A stretch of 64,000 nt of DNA from Amoebophrya sp. A120 (lineage: Eukaryota; Sar; Dinophyceae; Syndiniales; Amoebophryaceae). The first letter of the stretch is position 1, and each line of letters opens with the position of its first letter. Shown in pieces: positions 56,195-64,000 of this stretch. The DNA is taken from contig CAJINV010000013.1 in NCBI GenBank assembly GCA_905178155.1, positions 2,271,864 through 2,335,863 of the forward strand. Direction: 5' to 3'. The notes below the pieces were generated by a model. The model ran no database searches. It was not told the origin of the DNA and saw nothing but the letters and a program-made list of their open reading frames with translations. A program made the position numbers and the translations under genes.

Positions 56195-58341
56195 ATGGCT
56201 TCTGTCCGATACTTCGAATGCCCGAAAGGCGGCAACATCATGGAAAATCCGCAGATCCTTCTATCGCAATGAAACATCCTCCCTTCCCATATCAAGACGA
56301 GATTTCTGATACTGGATTTGGATAAGTCCACAAATCAAAAAATTTGTGTTGCACTACAGGACTGCACACAGATCCTGAGCCTAGACAGGAGCCTTTCGGT
56401 GTAAGCGCCCAGCATGGTAGACGGCTACCCCGTAGGCCGTGCAGCATTAGCACAAACCGCCTGCATAGCGTGGCGGGCAGCCTGAGCGTGCCTTCTTACA
56501 CGACAGACCACGAACCTGCGTCACAAATTTTCAAAAGGATGCGTTTTCAATATGGGGAGGGGGTATTTTTCCTTTTGATACCTCCACTGGATGGACATTA
56601 TGGCGGGCGAGAAAAGAGCGGATGGCAAATGGTACCGGCACCGGGGGATGGGCTATCAAATGCAAATAAAACATGTACTAGTCTGGGCCTGGAAGAATGC
56701 AAGCTCGGCTAAGTAGCATGACTCTCAAGTCCTCTGTCATGCACGTTAGTACAACCCAAAAGCCCCCCCAACTTTCTGTCATGCAAAAACGCAGTCTGTC
56801 GTGCTGAATAGACAACACCTAGAAACTCAGAAACTTGTTGTCATGCTGAGCGGTCACAACTCGTGGCATCCTCTTCAACACGATTCGCCACTCAGCATCA
56901 CAAGTTTATTCCAGAACCAGCCATATTTGGATTCGATACGAGCAACCAGGAGATGAAGGCGGAGGACCTGCACGTGTTTTTCACGCAGAATCGCCCTTTG
57001 GTGCAGGCTATCCTCTGCAAAAGTGTCTGGGTCTGCTGGAAACTTGTAATGCTGCGTTGGGAAAAGTGAATGCTCTGTAATGCACAGGCAAGCATGAGAA
57101 ATATCTGCGCTTCTTTGTGTTGCGTTTTTCGCATGAGAAACTGCGTTTTTGCATGACAGGCAAAAGGGTCTCTTCTTGGACACGCATCACAAACTTTTTG
57201 GTCATGCCAGACAAGCATGACAAATCTCGCAATCTTCCAGACCCAGACACTTTTGCATTTGATACAGGCTATCCTCTGCAAAAGTATCGCACTCGTGGAA
57301 AAATGAACTGCAGGCACGCATGGCTACAAATTCTTCTCCTGACCTGAAAAGTGTTCTCGTGTTGACGTTTTTTTTTCCTGAAATTCGTAGTACAATTGCT
57401 GTACTAGAACGATGCTTTTGCAATGCATAGAGGAGTCCAACTTTTCCAAAAAGACGGATCCCTGGCACGTGATGACTGATGAGGAGTACGCAATCTGGCT
57501 CAAGTCTGCGAGCAACCCGGCTTTGGTGCGGCGGGCCATCGTCACGAAAGCGCAGCTCGTGTTCTGGCAAAACCAGAAAAAGTACAAGTCGCTCAAGTGC
57601 GTCTACGACGAGATTTACGCCTTGCATATAGGCCTGGGTCTGGAAAAAGCCTGAATTATAGCCGAAGTAACTACAGCACGTGCACATGCAGCTTCGCATG
57701 AGAAATAAGCCTTAGTGCGACGATTTCTACTGCGTTTGTCTTTGTGTTGCGTATGAGGCAACGCAGATTTAATATTTCCAGCAACGCAAGACGAGCATGA
57801 CACGATCTTGTGCAGACCCAGGCACGTTTGGAGCTGATACAGAGGAACGGGAACTCAAGGGGGCTGACCAGAGCGGTGGGCAGGGTTGTAATCTATCGCA
57901 AGAAAAAACTGTTTCCGTGTGAACTTGTAATGCAGGGAATGCCAGCAGCAGGAGCAGCACGCAAGCGCTTGTCGTTGTCCTGCTAAAGATTTGCATGGCA
58001 TGGGATTTTTGGAGGTGTTTTCCGCGGCTATCATGTATGGAAAATGCACGCCTAGGCGATGCGTGTTTTTTCCATATTGCTGCAGAATCTGCGTCACAAG
58101 TGCGCATGACACAGAAAATCTGCTACTTGTTGAAGATGAACTTATGCCGATCTTGCAAAAACTAAAACATAGTCTATATCATCACAGTGAAAGAGTTTTT
58201 TCGTGGGATATGATCACAAGTCGGACTGATACTTTCATGTTCATATTCAAAGAGAGCACTCCGAAGCAGGCTCACCAGATGGTGCTTCCGCCATGTTGGT
58301 GGTCGGTAGGAGCGATGGATTTTTTTCTTGAAATCAAATAA
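56195..58341 (+). CDS. Unrecognised protein, six short exons cut by seven introners
   Basis: Exons 56195-56261, 56586-56653, 56944-57008, 57435-57626, 57845-57893 and 58216-58341 sum to 567 bases, 188 codons with no stop. About three quarters of the gene is intron. The protein starts MASVRYFECPKGGNIMENPQ and includes HWMDIMAGEKRADGKWYRHR, DPWHVMTDEEYAIWLKSASN and a C-terminal stretch QMVLPPCWWSVGAMDFFLEI. It is soluble-looking, with many Trp and Lys residues, and has no signal or membrane helix. I do not recognise the family. Some flanking repeats have diverged (CCTTC/CCTCC; TGGGC/CGAGC; TAATC/TGATC), suggesting older insertions, yet every junction keeps frame under the five-base rule. The exon-57 site carries two introners in tandem. 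Confidence 0.65.
56262..56580. mobile_element. Introner, family C
   Basis: Left TATCGCAATGAAACATCCTC, right GGGGTATTTTTCCTTTTGATA region. Flanks CCTTC and CCTCC, four of five identical. Removal reads Gln-Ile-Leu-His-Trp-Met in frame. Confidence 0.88.
56654..56938. mobile_element. Introner, family B
   Basis: Left TATCAAATGCAAATAAAACA then TCTGGGCCTGG, right CCAGAACCAGCCATATTTGG then ATTCGATA. Flanks TGGGC and CGAGC match partly. Removal reads Arg-Gly-Met-Gly-Asn-Gln in frame. Confidence 0.82.
57009..57264. mobile_element. Introner, family B (first of a tandem pair)
   Basis: Left TATCCTCTGCAAAAGTGTCT, right AGACACTTTTGCATTTGATA. The direct repeat CAGGC lies at 57004-57008 and 57265-57269. It abuts the next introner with only the five repeat bases between them. 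Confidence 0.9.
57270..57429. mobile_element. Introner, family F (second of a tandem pair)
   Basis: Left TATCCTCTGCAAAAGTATCG, right CGATGCTTTTGCAATGCATA. Flanks CAGGC (57265-57269) and GAGGA (57430-57434) share AGG in register. Removing both elements joins Val-Gln-Ala to Ser-Asn-Phe in frame. Confidence 0.82.
57627..57839. mobile_element. Introner, family B, diverged
   Basis: Left TATAGGCCTGGGTCTGGAAA, right CAGACCCAGGCACGTTTGGA then GCTGATA. The flanks do not match, so the exact cut is uncertain by one codon. The frame is kept either way. Confidence 0.7.
57894..58210. mobile_element. Introner, family D
   Basis: Left TATCGCAAGAAAAAACTGTT, right AGAGTTTTTTCGTGGGATA. Flanks TAATC and TGATC, four of five identical. 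Removal reads Val-Val-Ile-Thr-Ser-Arg in frame. Longer inside than the other D copies. Confidence 0.88.
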
Positions 58342-58551
58342 AGGGGCGTAACAGAAATGTTTGCGGAATTATCGAACTTTTTTATCTGTTCTTTTAGTTC
58401 GACGTATAATTAGAGAAGAAAGCAACCAAATTTTAACGAGTCAATTATTGAACGGTCGACCGAACCGAAGCGGTTTGCCTCTTGAAAAGTAAAAGAAGCT
58501 TGGTGGATTCGAGCCTTTGATAGCACGTCTTTTAGGACTTGATTTTAGATA

Positions 58552-60473
58552 GAGTGGGGTAACAATGAAATCCTTATCCGCCCCCCCGGCTTATCCGCCG
58601 GCGGGCTGTCCCGAAATAGGCCCCATGAACTGGCCCGGCCCCGGCGCCGTTTGGATGAGCCCGAGGGCGCCCGGACCGACACACGGCACGCCGCTTGTGC
58701 TTATGGTTTTTTAAAGTAATGCGCAGGAAATTGCCAAACGTCGCACCATCGGGACTGGTAGAGCAAGAAAATGAAGGGACGCAGCGTGTCAATGTTTGCC
58801 ATGCATGCAAAACAAGGCGGAGAGAAATGGCGTTGAAAATTCACACACAGAAAGTAGATAGCTTCGCACGTCGGGGCCTGTTTAGGGGGTTCGTCAATAG
58901 AAGCCCGGGCCCCATCACGTTACAGACAGAAGAGACACACACACAGACCGAGTCCGGCAGCGTGCCTCGCAAACAAGGGCGCCAGGCTTCACGCGTGCAG
59001 GCTGTCTTGCGGTTGTTCGCAGGTGCAAGCACCTCGCTGGCTTTGCAAGCTACTCACAAGCCCCGACGGCTACCAATTCGCGCTGAAAACAGGCCACGCA
59101 AGAAATCGTCACTCAGCCCGCAGCCCCATGCAAGTCCCCGGAGCTGCTGCCACGGCGCCCCGGCGCCATGCGTGCCGCCTGGCGAGGCGGCCGGGGTGTC
59201 GCGAGTGGGCCAACACGGGGGTGATAGTTGGTAGCGGGCTGCGGCTTTCCCAGGGCCACAGCCCGCCGCACTGGGCCGGTCCCGGGGCCTGTGCGGCGGG
59301 AAAACCCCACCGGGGCCCGAGATGGGAAGCGGGAAAACCTGTATTGGGAACCGAGAAAACCTACCTCACTGGGCCCCGAGGCCTGTAAAGCATCACTGTC
59401 TGACTTCGGGCGAGCATTTGCGCCGCGCCGGAAACGAACCTCGAGCACATTGGCCGGCGGCGAAATGAAAAAAAAAAGCCGGCGAACAAAAGTAGAGCGC
59501 GCGAGGCTGTCGCCCGCGCGGCCCAATTCATTGCTTAAGTATCTATGGCCGTGGCGGAAGCTATGTATTGAGCCGCACTGCGGCAAGCTAACATGTCACC
59601 AGCACGGCCCGGCCCGCGGCCCAGGAAATAGCTGCCCAGCCTAGAGCCCCCTCCTGTCTCGGTAGAATATAAGTCGAGCACACCATCGGGGGGAATTTTA
59701 CCACCGATGACGCCCCACATTTATAAGGGGCGAGCCCTCGGCGCGCAGCCCGGGGCGTTGTCGCGGCCTGTTTCGGTGCGTGGCAGGCAGGCTGGGCCCA
59801 TTGAAAAAGCAGGGGGGCCCATGGCGGGCGGCGGGCTTGGGTTTGCACAGGCGCACACCCCTAGGAGGCGGGCGCGCGTAAGATGAAACCCTCAGCCCGT
59901 TGCGTTTCGTTCTCGCTTCGGACCCTAAGCCGCTGCCTGCAGGCATGCCCAAGAGCAGGGCGGCATGGCCTGGCAAGTAAGCACATAGCCCGAAGGGTAT
60001 ATGCGAGGAAGCTCGGCGGCCCTCACGCTGGGAGTTTACTTCTGTGGGGCAAGTTCTGGCCCTGGCCTTGTGTGCCCGCTGGTAACTATTTGCTGGGCCA
60101 CTTCTTGCGTGGCGAATTCCCCAAGGCTTCGCACCTTTCGCGTGGCAAGCATGTATCTGCTGGACGTTTTTTTTTAAGTCCAAAGCAGTCCCGGCAGTGA
60201 GTGTGGAGCCTTCAAAGGCTGCGCCTGCTACTTTCAAAGAAACACCTCAAAGGCCGGTGGCGTCATGCTTGCAGTCGACCTTTGTGGTGTTTCAAAATCT
60301 TCCCACAACATGCCGGATGCTGTCGGCATTTCCGGGTCCTTCAGGCGATGGTAGCGCCCGGCCACTTTGTCGCGGCTATACCGGTACGGCCCGCCGGCGG
60401 ATAAGCCGGGGGGGGGCCCCCCCCCGGCTTATCCGCCGGGGGGGCGGATAAGGATTTCATTGTTACCCCACTC
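58552..60473. mobile_element. GC-rich element with perfect 38-bp terminal inverted repeats
   Basis: The left terminus 58552-58589 starts GAGTGGGGTAACAATGAAAT. The right terminus 60436-60473 is its exact reverse complement. The 1.9-kb interior is much more GC-rich than the flanks and codes for nothing I recognise; its open frames are compositional. A short ATA on both sides could be a target duplication. It reads as a non-autonomous DNA transposon or similar cut-and-paste element, between genes rather than within one. Confidence 0.85.
60394..60439. repeat. Perfect 46-bp GC-rich palindrome
   Basis: Two 23-base arms with no loop, CCGGCGGATAAGCCGG plus seven further G, mirrored. It lies just inside the right terminus of the 58552-60473 element and overlaps it. 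A related half (CCGGCTTATCCGCCGG) is at the left end. Confidence 0.9.
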
Positions 60474-61793
60474 ATATTAAGTTTTGAACAAAAGCGTATG
60501 GTTTTTCTTCACCGCTGGTTTATGGATCGAGCGAGGAGCGCCAATTGTCAATCCCCTGAGTTTGGCAACTGTGTAGCTAGAAGCCTCGTATGATCATGGA
60601 GCTCCTGTTATGAAGAAAGTAAGTGTCCGTTATGTGTTACTATTTCCGAAGAACCCCCAAAATGAGACACGCTCAAACTTATACGGTTTACGAAAAATAA
60701 CGCAGTCATGTCAAAATTGCAGGCGCGAGGATATGTGTTAATTCGCCACGACCAAGAGACAGCAAGAAGCGGTTTTGATGCTCCTGAAAATGTCGGAAGA
60801 AAGCTGAAGCTGTTTTTGGCTTTGCTTGCTTTCGCCAAATTGGAGAACTAAAAAATGAAATTTGTGCGGGTGTGTGCTTTGAAAAAATTGACTTTCCGGT
60901 GCCGCTACTTGTCTCGGCTCGAGGCTTAAGTATTTCTAATATCAGATGTTCATTGCGCTGTTCGTTTTCCATCCACCGACGTGCCGTGCTGCGTTGCTCT
61001 GGAGTTCTTTCCGATTCTGGTGCATTATTTCCTGGTAAACAAACGAAACAAGTTTCCATCTTTGATGCAAAAAGAAAAAAGCTACGCCAGTGCACTGAGT
61101 ATCTATCGAAGGAGGCGGATTTTCAACTAGTACGATCTTCTGTCCCTTGCCTGATTGATCTAGTACTCACAAGATGTAGTTAATCTGCGGCCAGCATTTT
61201 TACGTGCGCACGCAGCCTGAAGAAAAAAAGACGTGGACGAGGGTCTTGTCTTTACAAGATCATTTTGAATACCACGGCTGAAGTTACAGTTCCGTCGTCC
61301 CAGCAGAGGGCTTTCATCCTATGGCAGCTGTAGTTAGTCCTCAAGGTCGACGTCGAGGTTGTCCTGGCATGGTGATTCCAACAAGGCTTTCCCACTTCAA
61401 TTTTTCCAGTCCGTAGTAGAGCAGTGGTGATACTTATTCATAATTTTGATAACACGACACCCAGGAGATTCGTAAAAAAAATCGGAATGAAAACGTACAT
61501 TAGTGCGCAAGGAAGAACCATCTTCGTGTAAATTGTATTCATCCACAACTGCCCCTTTCTTGTTTGCACCTGTACGTTGTGCGTAAGAAATAGATACAAA
61601 GCTGCGATGGAATTATAGTCGCTCGCTCAAGATTCAAGTTTGCGATTGTGCAAAGCTTGACATATCTATGTATGGTTGAAGTTCAAAGCGACGTGAAAGT
61701 TTAAGTTACGCCATCTACTTTTGTCCAAAGCGACAAACTTTTTGATAAAGCGACTTCACACGACGAGACATCGTTCGACAGCTGCACGAAAAG
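60474..61793. other. Intergenic stretch
   Basis: AT-rich, no supported gene. A minus frame (60706-61095) and a plus frame (60872-61183) have no recognisable content. Confidence 0.4.
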
Positions 61794-64000
61794 ATGTTTA
61801 AAAATAGCTCGTCCTCCAGTTCTTCATCTTCTTCGTCCAAAGTGGCGAGAGGAATTGGCGGAGCTACAAGTGGAATAAAGGACAGAGACAGCGACCTCCA
61901 GATGAGCGACACGAGAATGTCGCTGCAAAACACGATCCGAGTACACTCCTTCGAGTCCGCATTTTCATCTTCACATACTACAAAAGCTGCCTCCAAGAAC
62001 TCGCCACCTCTTGCTCCCACCAACTGGCTGAAGTCGTGCACGTTGCGGATTCCGGGTTCTCTTGCGGTTTCCCTGTACGACTTCCAGTACGCAAACGCTT
62101 TGAAGTATGGAAGCGTCAGGACCGAAATCAACAAAGTCGAAAAATTTGTGATGCATAAAATCGACACCAGTTGGAGCGAGCCTCGCCCTCAGTTGTCAAT
62201 CGGCGCATGACAAATTTCGGGAGCGCCAAAAATCCAGTCTCTCACGCTGTTTGGGCAAAAAAGACTGCTCGTGTCGTGTCACTCTGGCAGCACATTGCCT
62301 TCCCCTAAAGAGGCTTGCAATCGGTCTCATTCGCTTGCTCCCTCACACAGGCCACACCTGCTCTACATTTTATGCATTACTTCAAATGTTTCGATTTTAT
62401 CGATTTCGATCCTGACACCCCCATACGAAGATCGCGGAGTCCGAGGCTTTTCTGCTGCTCGACTGCCCCGAGGCGAACCGACTGCGGCAGATCTTGGTGT
62501 CTGTGTTGCACCTGCAACGAGTTGCGCGAGAAGAGCAGGAAGCGAGTCTGCAGCTGATGGAGGAGAAAAAGCCGAAGCGTCCCAAGAACATCCTCTTTGT
62601 CGGCAACGTGGCCAGCATCACCACTGCGCTGCGGGAGGCGGAGTTCGTTTCTGGTCAGGGGCGCGATCGCGACGATCCTGCTGCTCACACTGACAGAATC
62701 AAGGCGATTGATTGGAAGACGTTCCTGAAGCTGAGCGCACCAGCACCGAAAAGAAAGGGCGGAAAGCTATCAAGTGTAAATATGTCCTGACTCGGGTCTG
62801 GAAAAGCCGTGGAACTTGCAATGCTTGTTTTTCATATACCGGATAAGAGTCTGTATTTCTAACGCTAGAAGCGCGCATTCTTGTGTCATGCAAAAAAGCG
62901 CACTGTCTCTGTCATGCGCATTAGAAATCTTCATGACATCAAGGCGTTCCAACAAAAACTTGTCGTGCTCATGCGTGGCTGCGCGTCGAAGTGCTCCCGT
63001 CATTCCCACTGCAGCATCGGAAGTTCTTGCATCCAGGCCAAGACATATAGTTTTCATTGCATAGACACCGAAAGAGGACGATTTGGACCTGGACGAAACT
63101 TCTTCTGTCTTCGGTGCCGGTGCGTTTCTTGGACGCGAGAGCCAGAACTTGCCCCCCTTGGCGGACCAAGAGAGCCAGCAAATAATTCCGACGCCAGCGA
63201 GGAACAGAAGTAGTGTAGACCAGGGAGCAGGATCAGCGGCATTGCAACTCTCCAAAACCTCGAAGAGTGGCGGGGAAGAAAAAAAGGCGTCGGCTGCTAC
63301 CTCTTCTTCCGCTGCACAAGGAAAACGCGTCAAGCGAGAGTTCGAGGATCAAGATAGTGATGCGTCGGAAAAGGAATTGGAGATGAAACCGAAAGTCAAG
63401 GGCGGTGGCAAGGGGCGAAAGAGTATCACTCTGATAAAGAAAGAGATGGAGGAAGAAAAAAACAACTGGCTCGGTCCGCCCGTGCGCAACTGGTTGGGGG
63501 CGGCCGCGGCGGACGGCAGGAGTAACAAGCGCAGGGAAGAGGTAAAATCAGAGCCAGGAGGCAGCCCGGACAGCATTGGGGTAAGTACTTTTGTGCTTGT
63601 ACTGGTTTGATGCTCGTGTACTTGACAGGATTTATTGTCTCATCATATGATGGCCGCCACGGGAATGTTTCTATATTGTCGCAAGACATTCTTCACCTGA
63701 GTAGGAATGGGATTCTTCTTGCCTGAAAGTTTTACTTTTATTCCTTTTTTTCAGTGGTCCACCAAGAACATGCGATTATCGCGGTTCATGAATAAGCTCA
63801 ACAGCGCTGTCACAAAAACAATCAATCGCGAATCGCAGGACCACGTTCTCGTTGCGTCTGGCTCGCCCTCCCCAGCTTCCGCAAAACGGCGTCGAATTGA
63901 GTTGGATGCAGAAAACTTAGTCCTCGAAGATGTTGATCTGGTGGTAGTCGAATACGAAATGTTTTCCCGCGCGAGTGTCGGCCAAATCCAAGCGCTAGTC
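61794..64000 (+). CDS. Charged, Ser-rich protein, runs off the window (partial)
   Basis: Exons about 61794-62116, about 62421-62767, 63069-63580 and 63755 to the window end. It opens with a Ser run (12 in a row or close). The second exon holds a helical region (AFLLLDCPEANRLRQILVSV, then LHLQRVAREEQEASLQLMEE). The third is highly charged, with GKRVKREFEDQDSDASEKEL and a Lys/Gly-rich basic patch that looks like a nuclear-localisation type segment. The donor at 63581 (GTAAGTA) and the acceptor at 63753-63754 after a T-rich tract are canonical. Two other introns are introners (62117-62414 and 62768-63063). I do not recognise the family. A nuclear or chromatin role is only a guess from composition. 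Confidence 0.6.
62117..62414. mobile_element. Introner, family H
   Basis: Left CAGGACCGAAATCAACAAAG then TCGAAA, right CATTTTATGCATTACTTC then TTTCGATTTTATCGATTTCG and ATCCTG, clear inverted ends. No matching direct repeat found, so the cut may be off by a base or more. Confidence 0.7.
62768..63063. mobile_element. Introner, family B
   Basis: Left TATCAAGTGTAAATATGTCC then CGGGTCTGG, right CCAGGCCAAGACATATAGTT then TTCATTGCATA. Flanks AAAGC and GACAC differ. The five-base rule still gives Gly-Gly-Lys-Pro-Lys-Glu-Asp in frame. Confidence 0.8.

Noticed and set aside
59023-60237. Open frames within the 58552-60473 element
   Set aside because: Same compositional effect. No transposase or replication motif seen in any frame.

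Overview
This window looks like nuclear DNA of a dinoflagellate-type alveolate, most likely a Syndiniales parasite such as Amoebophrya. That name is inferred from intron structure and gene content, not from a marker gene. All thirteen recognisable genes lie on the + strand. Most are cut by many short introns, and a large share of those introns are copies of a few repeat families. Each copy has terminal inverted repeats and is flanked by a roughly 5-bp direct repeat of the host exon. These are introner elements. Removing the element plus one copy of the 5-bp repeat restores the reading frame, and at many sites no GT..AG boundary can be drawn at all. Non-canonical introners of this kind are, from memory, known in Amoebophrya.

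Layout. 146-324: last exon of an upstream gene. 1349-3993: membrane protein with C2-like and PH-like domains. 5018-6315: coiled-coil protein. 6690-8960: GC-rich island with no credible gene. 9181-19153: WDR90/POC16-type centriole/cilium protein (CFAP20-like domain plus WD40 repeats). 20501-27853: CBM20 + trehalose-6-phosphate synthase + phosphatase fusion. 28999-30287, 30429-31691 and 32528-34282: low-complexity proteins, two of them with one membrane segment followed by a Cys-rich stretch. 34799-43244: giant low-complexity protein ending in an EXD1/Egalitarian-like 3'-5' exonuclease domain. 44310-46470: ankyrin-repeat protein. 47446-51514: TPR protein fused to an AHA1 N-terminal-like domain (Hsp90 co-chaperone). 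52541-54732: PEX11-type peroxisomal membrane protein. 56195-58341: unrecognised protein with six short exons, mostly intron. 58552-60473: GC-rich element with perfect 38-bp inverted termini. 61794 to the end: charged nuclear-looking protein that runs off the window.

The genes do not form a pathway. They cover cilium/centriole, trehalose metabolism, Hsp90 folding, peroxisome division, RNA processing and membrane signalling. What unites the window is the introner invasion. About 30 elements in at least seven families (called A to H here) sit inside coding genes. For seven multi-exon genes I spliced all exons under the element-plus-5-bp rule, together with ordinary GT-AG introns, and every total came out divisible by three. 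Two families have members in opposite orientations that both work as introns, and one site holds two elements back to back. Two larger GC-rich insertions, one inside an intron and one intergenic, are bounded by inverted repeats and look like separate mobile DNA. All coordinates come from reading by eye; boundaries marked approximate may shift by a few bases.
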